The translations under genes were made by a program, and so were the position numbers. From Lelliottia wanjuensis (GTDB lineage Bacteria > Pseudomonadota > Gammaproteobacteria > Enterobacterales > Enterobacteriaceae): DNA of 64,000 bases. The notes under the pieces are model-generated. The model had not been told where the DNA came from. It was given only the letters and a program-made list of their open reading frames with translations, and searched no databases. The stretch lies in contig NZ_JASSOT010000064.1 of the NCBI RefSeq assembly GCF_030238365.1, forward strand, positions 248,001-312,000, read 5' to 3'. Positions within the stretch are counted from its first letter, which is position 1, and every line of letters begins with the position of its first letter. Below are positions 52,249-60,341 of this stretch, in pieces.

Positions 52249-52293
52249 TCGATTACACCATCAAGCTTATATCAGTCAGAAAAAGGCACAGGA

Positions 52294-52324
52294 AAACGCT
52301 GGCCCGTGATATTCACAGGGCCAG
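52294..52324 (-). terminator. Terminator downstream of the ToxR/ToxS-like pair
   Basis: The 7-bp stem CTGGCCC/GGGCCAG (52299-52324, 12-base loop) is followed on the minus strand by CGTTTTCC. Confidence 0.6.
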
Positions 52325-52362
52325 GACAGGCAATTATCAATGAAAACTAATGAGATACCGCG

Positions 52363-52848
52363 TTATTCAGTTTTAGCGCACACCAGTACGGTTCGCCGTA
52401 AATCGCTAATACTCCAGATTTCGTTGTGTAATTTCCTTACTTTAAAGAAAAACACTTTTTGTGCCGAGGTGAGTTTTTGTGACAGAAACTCAGGCAAGGT
52501 TTCGCCACTGTTTTTATCAATTCCTTCGCGCTGAAATTCGACAAAATTGTGGTTACTGTCATCGGAATATCGTAGCCGCACATAGCGATCGACGATATAG
52601 CGTTTGTCACCGTAATTCACTACCCCATACTCGGTAATATAGCTGCGCGCATCCGGGACAAAATGGACCACGAGATGAATTCGGGCATCCAGTTTTTCCT
52701 CGTTACTGTCCATCGTGAGATGGATATCGGCAGTACAATCGAGATCGCTTTTACTCTTCGGTACGTAAAGCAGCGCCCCCACAAACAAGACAATCAACAG
52801 CGCAACAAGACTAATCACCTTTAGTCGTGATGTAGTTTTTACATTCAC
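52363..52848 (-). CDS. Small single-span periplasmic protein, ToxS/PsaF-like partner (by position)
   Basis: A 161-residue protein with a short cytoplasmic N-terminus, one membrane span (about residues 11-29) and a periplasmic domain with two Cys (DLDCTADIH near 37 and the C-terminal LVCAKTE). I do not recognise a sequence family with certainty. The gene overlaps the upstream ToxR-like regulator by 38 bases in another frame, an arrangement seen for ToxR/ToxS, TcpP/TcpH and PsaE/PsaF, whose second members protect or modulate the first. That role is inference. Confidence 0.72.
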   Translation of the reverse strand: MNVKTTSRLKVISLVALLIVLFVGALLYVPKSKSDLDCTADIHLTMDSNEEKLDARIHLVVHFVPDARSYITEYGVVNYGDKRYIVDRYVRLRYSDDSNHNFVEFQREGIDKNSGETLPEFLSQKLTSAQKVFFFKVRKLHNEIWSISDLRRTVLVCAKTE

Positions 52849-53548
52849 CCAGAGCCCCTTTCACATCCAGCGTGCATTTTGCGACAATGATTTCAAGAAG
52901 GTCCGTTTTTTCATGGAGCTTACTGTCATCGTAATAGATATTATGTGGGGTGGCGCATTTCTGTAATAACCTTACGCCTTTACCTTCCGCGAAATAGCGT
53001 TCGACACGATCCACATTGACGTTATTGAAATAGTAAATTTTGCACGCATTCACTTGTTTGTAAAAAATGACCTCTTCACGCTTAGTAAAAAAATTGAGAT
53101 ACAGCGCGACCACGACGGCAATAATCATCACCAGCGTCGCACCCGCACCTATCAGCCAGCTCTTATTGACACCCGGCTCCTTATCTGGCTGAGAAATGGC
53201 CTGCATCACCATATAGTCTCTGGATTTCTCATTAAATTGCAGATCGTCAAGCATTAAGGCAAACCCCTGTTTGGGGATGGTTTTCAGGACATCGTTAATG
53301 TCGAATTCTGAAAAAATCTTGCGCAGTATGCTGACATTATTGTTCAGACTATTGCTCGAGGGCGTCAATCCAAAATCTCCCCACACCTTCTGCAAGAGAT
53401 CCTCTCGCGTCATGAGCTTATTATTATTCTCCAGAAGTACCAGTAAAAGCCGACACGCCGGATTGGAAAGCAAATGCTGATCTTTATCATCCGAAATCGT
53501 CCTCTCCGCCACCTTGAAAGAGACCTTTTTGTTTATTATAAAATGCAT
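52811..53548 (-). CDS. Membrane-bound winged-helix regulator (ToxR/CadC-like)
   Basis: The 245-residue product has a cytoplasmic winged-helix domain (about 1-95: NPACRLLLVLLENNNKLMTREDLLQKVWGD ... NNNVSILRKIF ... IPKQGFAL), a single span near residues 130-150 (LIGAGATLVMIIAVVVALYL), and a periplasmic domain with four Cys, suited to redox or envelope sensing. The ATG at 53548 is used because the domain starts there; the longer frame adds 11 residues. It is 146 bases downstream of the EAL gene and overlaps its partner by 38 bases. Confidence 0.88.
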   Translation of the reverse strand: MHFIINKKVSFKVAERTISDDKDQHLLSNPACRLLLVLLENNNKLMTREDLLQKVWGDFGLTPSSNSLNNNVSILRKIFSEFDINDVLKTIPKQGFALMLDDLQFNEKSRDYMVMQAISQPDKEPGVNKSWLIGAGATLVMIIAVVVALYLNFFTKREEVIFYKQVNACKIYYFNNVNVDRVERYFAEGKGVRLLQKCATPHNIYYDDSKLHEKTDLLEIIVAKCTLDVKGALGECKNYITTKGD

Positions 53549-53693
53549 AGCACTGTCACCAGCTCCAATATTAATCCACACTTTTTATGGCGATAATGCC
53601 AATAACCATTTTAGCGTATATGAATAAGGGTGACAAAACACCAGAAAATCAACCAAACTAATAAACCACATTGTTCCGATGGTAATATTCAAT

Positions 53694-54467
53694 TCAGACC
53701 GCAAGGTATTGTTGTAATTGCGTTTTACTTAATGCATTTGAAAATAGATAGCCCTGTTGGATCTGAATTCCCATTTCACACAGTGCCTGCGACTGGCACG
53801 CTGTTTCAACGCCTTCGGCGATGACATCCATTTTTTGCGACTGGGCAAGACTGGCAATCAGGGAAATAATCGACGCGGAACGCGCGCCTGACGATAATCC
53901 TTCGACAAATAAGCGGTCGATTTTTAATCCATCGACATTGAATTGTTCAATGCAATTCAGGTTTGCACAGCCGGTGCCAAAATCATCAAAATAGACGGCG
54001 ACATCCGCCAGCTGTAATTTCAGGATCGTCCCCGCCACTTCTGGCGTATTCGCCAGGGGCTGCGATTCGGTCACTTCCACCACCAGGCGATATTTCTCCA
54101 GCGGCAGGGCGGCAAGAAACGACAGCGTATCGAAAACAAAACCGGGCTTTTCAATTTGCGCCGGGCTGGCGTTAAAAGAGAGATGTAACCCGTCCGGCAG
54201 CAGCGCATCCAGTTCATTAATATCTTCCGCCACCTGGCGCAGCAGATGCTGGGTCATCTCTGGCATCAGCCCCTGCTCTTCAAACGCGGCAATCAGATCG
54301 ACGGGCGTTGAGTCCACGTCGGCCAGCGCCCAGCGCATCAGCACTTCCAGCCCGTGAAGGGATTGGGTTCCGGCGTCAATCACCGGCTGATAATAGGGAA
54401 CAATCTCCCCCATCATCAGGGCGCAGTAGAGATCGACACTGCTTAAAGACGATTCAGGATTTTTCAT
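53694..54467 (-). CDS. EAL-domain c-di-GMP phosphodiesterase of the fimbrial operon
   Basis: A 257-residue stand-alone EAL protein without spans or sensor domain. Catalytic residues are all present: Glu41 (in EVL, replacing EAL), Asn99, Glu131/Glu134 (EVTE), Asp161-Asp162 (DDFGTG), Lys182 (LKIDRLFV), Glu218/Glu221 (AEGVET), Gln238. It should hydrolyse c-di-GMP. Its ATG overlaps the adhesin stop codon (TAATG), so it is translated as part of the fimbrial operon. This parallels MrkJ beside Klebsiella type 3 fimbriae, although there it is a separate unit. Confidence 0.92.
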   Translation of the reverse strand: MKNPESSLSSVDLYCALMMGEIVPYYQPVIDAGTQSLHGLEVLMRWALADVDSTPVDLIAAFEEQGLMPEMTQHLLRQVAEDINELDALLPDGLHLSFNASPAQIEKPGFVFDTLSFLAALPLEKYRLVVEVTESQPLANTPEVAGTILKLQLADVAVYFDDFGTGCANLNCIEQFNVDGLKIDRLFVEGLSSGARSASIISLIASLAQSQKMDVIAEGVETACQSQALCEMGIQIQQGYLFSNALSKTQLQQYLAV

Positions 54468-55333
54468 TATTCCACCGTGATCAGCATAATCGTTGAGCCC
54501 GAAAACTCGCCCGCTTCCGGCGTGCCATTGATGCGCAGTACCGACTTCACGACCACGTTATCCTGGGCTTCCACATCCAGGGTAAAGCCCGAGGTGCCGA
54601 GCACGTTGTCGTTCATGTAGAGCTCTGAGTAGAGACTGCCGTCGTCGCGCAGTTCCACTTTGTCGGCGGAGTAGATGTAGAGTTTCAGCGTTTGCGAGGT
54701 CGTGCAGCTGATGCTCACATTTTCACTGACTGCATGCCCTTCCAGCTCCTTGCGACTCAGCATGCCGTGATCGAGGGTCAGTACGTCCTGGTCGAAATCG
54801 CAGGAGCCGCTCGGGGCGGGGGCCGCGCCGCAGATACTGCCGGGCATGAGCGGGTAGCCCTCAAAGGTCGTCGAGTTCACCTCCGAAGAGTTGCTGCCGA
54901 GGTTTTTTCCGGCGGCATAAAAGAACCCGACGCACTCTTCGGTGGCGACCGTACTTCCGCTATGACGCGTAGTGGAGGAGTAAGGCATCGGGAAGATGGC
55001 TTTCATCTCTTTGCCGAGATCGCCCAGCGTCTGTGCCGTCAATAAAAACGGATAGACACCCGCCCCCCATGAACGGTGGGTACGCGGGCCAGACGTCCCG
55101 GCCGCGTTGTGCCGGTGACCGACAAAAATCGTGCATGCCGTTAAGCCGTAGCAGGGATTGGGGGTGGAATCCTCCTCATCCCAGTCGGCAAGGGTAAAGC
55201 TGTAGTCGTAGCAGTAGGTCGCGGTGCTTGAGCAGGTCGCAAGACTGTCAATCCAGGTCCAGATCGACGCAGACGCAGCCTGGCTAAAGGCCAGCCCTCC
55301 CAGCAACATGATGGCGTACAGCAATCGTTTCAT
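54467..55333 (-). CDS. MrpH-like fimbrial tip adhesin
   Basis: The 288-residue exported protein has a signal peptide (1-22), an N-terminal lectin-like domain and a C-terminal pilin domain. It shares with Proteus mirabilis MrpH the blocks NPCYG, VxHxH, EECVGxFY, MPGSICGAAPAPxGxC and LDHGxxSRKELEGH. The three histidines that bind zinc in MrpH have counterparts at His73 and His75 (VGHRHN) and His124 (TTRHSG). About eight Cys suggest several disulphides. It is the last structural gene of the operon and overlaps the EAL gene. Confidence 0.87.
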   Translation of the reverse strand: MKRLLYAIMLLGGLAFSQAASASIWTWIDSLATCSSTATYCYDYSFTLADWDEEDSTPNPCYGLTACTIFVGHRHNAAGTSGPRTHRSWGAGVYPFLLTAQTLGDLGKEMKAIFPMPYSSTTRHSGSTVATEECVGFFYAAGKNLGSNSSEVNSTTFEGYPLMPGSICGAAPAPSGSCDFDQDVLTLDHGMLSRKELEGHAVSENVSISCTTSQTLKLYIYSADKVELRDDGSLYSELYMNDNVLGTSGFTLDVEAQDNVVVKSVLRINGTPEAGEFSGSTIMLITVE

Positions 55334-55346
55334 CAGAATGTGTCCC

Positions 55347-55829
55347 TTACTGGTACTGAATTTTCAGCGTGGCGGAGGCGGTAAAGACCCCGGTTTCCAC
55401 CTCGGTCGCGTCATCTTTCATCGGTGCGGCCTGCAACACCGGCACTTCCGGCCAGGTGAACGGCATCCAGGTGTTGAGCGGCATCGACTCGCCGTTCATG
55501 TACAGCTTGATGCCCAGCCCTTCCCGGTCGGTAGCGAGATAATCGTCGCTGAACGAAGTGGCTGTGCCTTCAAACTGCATCTCCAGATCGTTGGAGGTCA
55601 GATCCTCGCAGGCCAGCGAGTAGTCGATGTTCTGCATAAAATGCTCGCCATCGATCTGCTTCGACTGCAGGTTATTGCCGAAATCCACGTGAATGGTCTC
55701 GCCGTTGTTGATCTCGCAGACCCCTTCCACGATCACCCCTGTCACGTTCACCGTCAGGGCGGCAAAACAGACGGGTGTCAGCAAGAGCGCAGATGCGCCT
55801 GAAAGCAGGCGAAGAAAGAAACTAGTCAT
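55347..55829 (-). CDS. Minor fimbrial subunit (MrpG/MrpF-like position)
   Basis: A 160-residue pilin with signal peptide (1-23, ending VCFA), a donor strand (ALTVNVTGVIVEGVCEIN), the Cys pair VCEI/LACED and terminal aromatic segment LKIQYQ. Probably a tip adaptor between the adhesin and the rod, inferred from its place just before the adhesin. It overlaps the previous minor subunit by eight bases. Confidence 0.86.
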   Translation of the reverse strand: MTSFFLRLLSGASALLLTPVCFAALTVNVTGVIVEGVCEINNGETIHVDFGNNLQSKQIDGEHFMQNIDYSLACEDLTSNDLEMQFEGTATSFSDDYLATDREGLGIKLYMNGESMPLNTWMPFTWPEVPVLQAAPMKDDATEVETGVFTASATLKIQYQ

Positions 55830-56406
55830 AGTTGAGCCTGAAGTGGATCAGCGCATGCCACGCGCCCGCCACCAGCGGGGCAGCGGTACGTTCCGGCGCG
55901 ATATAGTAGAAAAGCGTGTTGCCGCCCGGCTCGAGCAGCAGCGGCTGCCCTTCGCTTCCCAGACGCACATCACGGTGATAGCGATCGGTCAGGCGCAGCG
56001 ACACGCCGCTCGTCCCGGAGACTTTTACCAGGCCGGGATTCAACACCTCGCCCGGTGCCACAAAGCTGACGGTGACGGAGGGCTGATCGCGGCTCCAGAG
56101 CAGATCCCCGCTCCAGGCATCGCGGATCGTCGCGGGTGACGGGAGACAATCTTCCAGGCGGATCGCGACGCGTACCGGCGTGCCCTGATCGCCCGGTTTT
56201 TTCAGCTCACCGGTGGCGATGGTGCCCATGTCGATCTCCTGCCACGCCGACTCCATCGCCAGCCGACAGGCGCTCTCGGTCAATGCGCCATAAACCTGCA
56301 GCAGCCCGTACTCGCCGTCCACCAGCGCCACGTCATCGGCGGCGGCGGGTCCTGCGGCGAGGAGCAGCGCCAGCGCGCCCCCGTTTTTCCAGTCTCTGAA
56401 TTTCAT
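55822..56406 (-). CDS. Minor fimbrial subunit (MrpE-like position)
   Basis: The 194-residue exported pilin has signal peptide 1-23 (ending PAAA), Cys pair SACRLAM/LEDCLPSP, and a C-terminal beta-zipper FYYIAPERTAAP...ALIHFRLNYD typical of chaperone-dependent subunits. It is 20 bases downstream of the chaperone gene. Confidence 0.86.
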   Translation of the reverse strand: MKFRDWKNGGALALLLAAGPAAADDVALVDGEYGLLQVYGALTESACRLAMESAWQEIDMGTIATGELKKPGDQGTPVRVAIRLEDCLPSPATIRDAWSGDLLWSRDQPSVTVSFVAPGEVLNPGLVKVSGTSGVSLRLTDRYHRDVRLGSEGQPLLLEPGGNTLFYYIAPERTAAPLVAGAWHALIHFRLNYD

Positions 56407-56425
56407 TCAGCCCTCCCGAAATCGC

Positions 56426-57214
56426 TTACTTTTTCTTTTCCTGCGGGACGGCTTTACACGCGTTGCCCCCGCAGCTAAAGACCAGCTTCGCTCGTCCACC
56501 AAAGTCGTTCACATAGGTCAGGACCGGCGCGCCGCCGAGTGCCGATGCGGCAGGCGCAAGAACCAGCTGCCCTTTCGGTTCGACCATCACCGGTTTAAAC
56601 CCGGCCGCGGCTTTGCCGGTCAGCGTCGACGACGCATTCACCAGCGAGATGTAATACGGCGTCGGATTGGTGATGCGGTACTTATCCCCTTCGCGCGTCA
56701 GGGTGAGCTGTTCCTGGAACGGCGTGGCGTAATCCGTGCGCTTCACCTCGAGGGCCGACGGGCGATAGAACAGCTTGATACGCGTCTGGAGCGCCAGCTG
56801 CAGGGTGTTTGGTTTGGTGCTTTTTGGCGGGATCTCGCGCAGGTTGAAGTAGAACAGCGACTCCCGATCCTGAGGCAGACGCTGGATCGCGGCGGTGGAT
56901 TGCACCTTGATCTGGCTCTGCTCGCCCGGCTCGATGCGCTGAACCGGCGGGAGCAACACCAGCGGATCGGTGATCTTTTTGCCCTGAGGGTCTTCCACCC
57001 AGCCCTGCGCCAGATACGGCAGGGTTTTGTTTTCGTTAGTGATCCGCAGGCTGACGGATTTCGCCGCGCCGTCGAAAATCACCCGGGTACGGTCCAGCGC
57101 CACGGCGGCGTTGGCCTGGTGCGCAATAGCGCTAAACGCCAGCGCGATGCCCGCCAGGGCATGCAATCGTACATTCGTCATCTCAAAGCTCATCTCTTGT
57201 TCGGGCCGGTTCAT
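56426..57214 (-). CDS. Periplasmic fimbrial chaperone (MrpD/PapD-like)
   Basis: A two-domain immunoglobulin-like chaperone. The N-terminal domain carries the signature RESLFYFNLREIPPKS...LALQTRIKLFYRP. The signal peptide is best seen from Met12 (MTNVRLHALAGIALAFSAIAHQANA). The annotated start at 57214 overlaps the usher stop (ATGA) and would add an acidic leader; starts at 57193 or 57181 are alternatives, so the N-terminus is uncertain. The C-terminal CGGNAC pair suggests a disulphide. Confidence 0.9.
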   Translation of the reverse strand: MNRPEQEMSFEMTNVRLHALAGIALAFSAIAHQANAAVALDRTRVIFDGAAKSVSLRITNENKTLPYLAQGWVEDPQGKKITDPLVLLPPVQRIEPGEQSQIKVQSTAAIQRLPQDRESLFYFNLREIPPKSTKPNTLQLALQTRIKLFYRPSALEVKRTDYATPFQEQLTLTREGDKYRITNPTPYYISLVNASSTLTGKAAAGFKPVMVEPKGQLVLAPAASALGGAPVLTYVNDFGGRAKLVFSCGGNACKAVPQEKKK

Positions 57215-59697
57215 TCCGGCGCACAGGTTAAAAGCAGGTTATCCAGTACCTGCGGAAGAACAGGTGGCAGGTTCACCACGCAGCGGGCTTTGCCATCCCA
57301 TTTCACGGTCATTTTTCCATTGGCCTGGATGCCGCTCAGCCAAACGCTCCCTTCGTCGTTCACGACGCCGGTTTCCTGATTTTTGTCATTCACGACGGAG
57401 GCGCCAAACGGCGGGTAGCTCCCGTCGGCTTTACGGATAAAGGCCATCGCTTTGCCCCCGGCAATCACATCAAACTGGCGGTAGCCGATGGCCCCTTCGG
57501 TGAGCGTGGCCTGAGAAACGGAGCGGGTGACGTCGGCGTTCTCGTCCAGTTTGTCGACGTCGATGCGGATCGGATTGCGGTAGTAGCTGTTCACATCCGC
57601 AATCACCGCCTTGCCGAAGCGGTTGGTTTTGACCGATGCGCCAAAGCCTTTCACCGGCACGCCGCTGACGCCTGCGGTATCCACCAGCACCCGGCTTCCG
57701 CCGCGCGCGTTGGAGCGATGCGCCGCCCCGCCCTCTGTGGTCATGGTCAGACCGCCGTTGAGGGTCATCCCCAGGGCGCTGTAGCTGCCGGCCTGGTAGC
57801 TGGCGTTGGCCTGCACCTGGGTGCTGTCGCCCTGCCAGGTGTAGTAGCCGTAGCCCGTCGGCCCGCTGCGCGACAGCCCGCTGCTCACCTGGAAGCTATT
57901 GTGCTCATCCAGACGACCGTAATAGCTGACGCGATGGGTGTTATCCGTGCGGTTGACGGTGGCGCCGTAGCTCAGGGAAGTGCCGTTGCCAATCGGGAGG
58001 GAAATCGACACATACGCCCCGTCGTCCTTCAGGGAGTAGTACTCGCTGCGGTACACCGACAGGGAGACGCTCATGTTTTTGAACGGCCCGACGTCGAGGT
58101 AACGCGACATCGAAAGCGTCAGGCGATCGTTGTCGGCGCTGTTCCAGTAGGTCTGGTGGCTGTAGTTCAGATAGGTGCTCAGCCCCAGCTCACGAAAGCG
58201 CTTGTTGAAGGAGAGCGTGTATTTCTCTTTCGGGCTGTGGGACGCCCCGCTGCCGTAGCGCGCGTCGAGATATTCCGACATGCTCATAAAGTCGCGCTCG
58301 GAGAAGCGATACCCCGCGAAGGTCACCTGGCTGTCGTATTCGTCGAAGGTTTTGGAGTAGCTGACCCGATAAGAGGTGCCGGAGAGCGTGCCGTCAGACG
58401 GGAGCGAGGCGCGCGACTGGGTGATATCCGCCGCCACGGCGCCCAGCAGGTAGAGGTCACGACCGATCCCCATCGACAGGGCGTTGTAGTCCCCGCCGAT
58501 GACCGTACCGCCGTACAGCGTCCAGCCGTTGGCGATCCCCCAGGAAGCTTCCCCGGAGGTAAACAGCGGCCCGGTCATGCTGTGCTCCCACTCGGAGGGC
58601 TTACCCGCCGCAAGTTTGTAGCGCACCGCACCGGGACGCGTCAGATAAGGCACCGACGCCGTCGTCACCTGGAAGGTCTGCACGCTGCCATCCAGCTCAT
58701 CCACGCGCACGTCCAGGGTGCCGGAGACCGCGTCATTCAGCTCCTGAATGCGAAACGGCCCCGCCGCCACCTGGGTTTCGTACAGCACGCGCCCCTGCTG
58801 GCTGATGGTCACTTTCCCGCCGGAGCGGGCGATGCCCGTCACTTCCGGGGCATAGCCGCGCAGGCTCGGTGGGAGCATGCTGAGATCCGAGTTCAGACTG
58901 ACGCCGCTAAAGCGGAAAGTGTCGAATATGTCCGAGCTCAGATAGTCCTCGCCCACGGTCAGCTTGGCTTTTAGCGACGGGATGGCGCGATAGAGGTAGT
59001 AGCGGCTAAAGCTGAAATCTTTGTCGGTATTGCCGTTGCGCTTGTCCCAGTTGGTCTGCCAGTCGGCGCGGGCGCGCCACGGCCCGAGGTTGGCCCCGAA
59101 CACGCCGGTTCCGCTCAGGCTCTGGCTGTCGGACGAATTGACCGAGTGCTGGGTCTGCACGTTGAGGTTGTAGTCGGCAATCCCCCCTGGTATTCCCTCA
59201 TCCCAGCGCGACGGCGGGTCCCAGTTCGGGGCGGTGAATTCGAGGTAAGCCTGCGGGATCGCCAGATAGAGGGTATCTTTCGCCAGATCGACGCGCATCT
59301 CCAGCCCCTCGAGGCTGGCTTTATCCAGACACTGGCCGTCACGCAGCCAGCTTAACTCTCGCATGGCGCTGGCTTTCAGCGTCAGGCGTGAAACCAGCTC
59401 AGGTGAGAGGCAGATCAGGCTCTCCTGGCCATTTTCGCCGACCGGATAAACCACGATTTGTTCTTCTTTCAGGCTCTCCTTGTTTACCATAATGGTGAAG
59501 GTGTAGTCGCCTGGCATGACATAGCCGCGATGGGAGAAATGGCTGAGATCGATGTTGTCTTTATCCTGAGTATCCAGCACATCGGTATTGAACTGGATCT
59601 CGTCATCGGCCCAGGACGCTGAAACCGGCAGCAGCATTCCCAGAATGAGCAAACTGAGGGTCGAGCGTCTGAATCGTGGCGGAGTCTGTTTATTCAT
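57211..59697 (-). CDS. Outer-membrane fimbrial usher (MrpC/PapC-like)
   Basis: The 828-residue usher has a signal peptide (1-30), N-terminal chaperone-binding domain (DEIQFNTDVLDTQDKDNIDLSHFSHRGYVMPGDYTF), the beta-barrel, plug region near residues 240-320, and C-terminal domains with TDSAGVSGVPV-like and CVVNLPPVLPQ segments and a terminal Cys. Length is usual for the family. It begins two bases after the preceding pilin gene ends. Confidence 0.94.
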   Translation of the reverse strand: MNKQTPPRFRRSTLSLLILGMLLPVSASWADDEIQFNTDVLDTQDKDNIDLSHFSHRGYVMPGDYTFTIMVNKESLKEEQIVVYPVGENGQESLICLSPELVSRLTLKASAMRELSWLRDGQCLDKASLEGLEMRVDLAKDTLYLAIPQAYLEFTAPNWDPPSRWDEGIPGGIADYNLNVQTQHSVNSSDSQSLSGTGVFGANLGPWRARADWQTNWDKRNGNTDKDFSFSRYYLYRAIPSLKAKLTVGEDYLSSDIFDTFRFSGVSLNSDLSMLPPSLRGYAPEVTGIARSGGKVTISQQGRVLYETQVAAGPFRIQELNDAVSGTLDVRVDELDGSVQTFQVTTASVPYLTRPGAVRYKLAAGKPSEWEHSMTGPLFTSGEASWGIANGWTLYGGTVIGGDYNALSMGIGRDLYLLGAVAADITQSRASLPSDGTLSGTSYRVSYSKTFDEYDSQVTFAGYRFSERDFMSMSEYLDARYGSGASHSPKEKYTLSFNKRFRELGLSTYLNYSHQTYWNSADNDRLTLSMSRYLDVGPFKNMSVSLSVYRSEYYSLKDDGAYVSISLPIGNGTSLSYGATVNRTDNTHRVSYYGRLDEHNSFQVSSGLSRSGPTGYGYYTWQGDSTQVQANASYQAGSYSALGMTLNGGLTMTTEGGAAHRSNARGGSRVLVDTAGVSGVPVKGFGASVKTNRFGKAVIADVNSYYRNPIRIDVDKLDENADVTRSVSQATLTEGAIGYRQFDVIAGGKAMAFIRKADGSYPPFGASVVNDKNQETGVVNDEGSVWLSGIQANGKMTVKWDGKARCVVNLPPVLPQVLDNLLLTCAPE

Positions 59698-59698
59698 C

Positions 59699-60253
59699 TC
59701 AGTAATAATCCATTCTGAAGCGAATCAGCGACTGATATGTCCCTGATTTCAGCGGCTGGCCGTCGCTTACCATCTGCAGCGCATAGTGAAGATCGATATT
59801 TCCCCGGGTGACCTCTTTCGCCGGAAGCGCCACGCCGGGCACCGCGAGATTGCCGTCGGTATCGCGAATGGTGAGTTCAATGCCCTCGGCTTCACCGCGA
59901 ATGGCAAAACGTTCCGTTCCGGTCATGGGATCAAAGGTGATTTGGTAATACTCAGAGTCGAACTGGCTGTTCCCTGGTGAGGGCAGCATCAGGCAATTGA
60001 TTAAACGAACGGTAAAATGACGCGTTGGGCCATAGCCTTTGGTGGCTATTTCGGCGACGGGGGTTTCTCCCATATCAATCGTCTGGTCGCGGCTATCAAG
60101 ATCAATGGCGCAGGGGGTATAAAGCACCTCCCCTTTAATGAATATCGCGCCGTCCCCCTGGTTTGCCGCCAGTAATGGCAGGCAATAACCAGACAGGAGA
60201 AAAAGGAAGATTTTCACGATCGGCGGTGTCGATGTAGATAATAAAAAATGCAT
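59699..60253 (-). CDS. Fimbrial subunit, anchor-like (MrpB/PapH position)
   Basis: A 184-residue pilin with signal peptide (about 1-29, ending LLAA), donor strand GDGAIFIKGEVLYTPCAID, Cys pair TPCAID/INCLML and terminal SLIRFRMDYY. Its place between major pilin and usher matches MrpB/PapH, the subunit that ends rod growth and anchors the fimbria; function is inferred from that. Confidence 0.85.
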   Translation of the reverse strand: MHFLLSTSTPPIVKIFLFLLSGYCLPLLAANQGDGAIFIKGEVLYTPCAIDLDSRDQTIDMGETPVAEIATKGYGPTRHFTVRLINCLMLPSPGNSQFDSEYYQITFDPMTGTERFAIRGEAEGIELTIRDTDGNLAVPGVALPAKEVTRGNIDLHYALQMVSDGQPLKSGTYQSLIRFRMDYY

Positions 60254-60292
60254 CGCAATCCCTTTTCTCTTATTCGGTCAGAGTGGAATATC

Positions 60293-60315
60293 AGACGGCC
60301 AGAAAGGCCGCCTGA
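60293..60315 (-). terminator. Intra-operon hairpin after the major pilin gene
   Basis: CAGACGGCC/GGCCGCCTG with a five-base loop forms a stem with one mismatch, 27 bases after the pilin stop. There is no T-run. Such hairpins commonly stabilise pilin mRNA or reduce read-through so that the rod subunit is made in excess. Confidence 0.55.
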
Positions 60316-60341
60316 ATAACATCGTGGAATAAGGGGAAACC

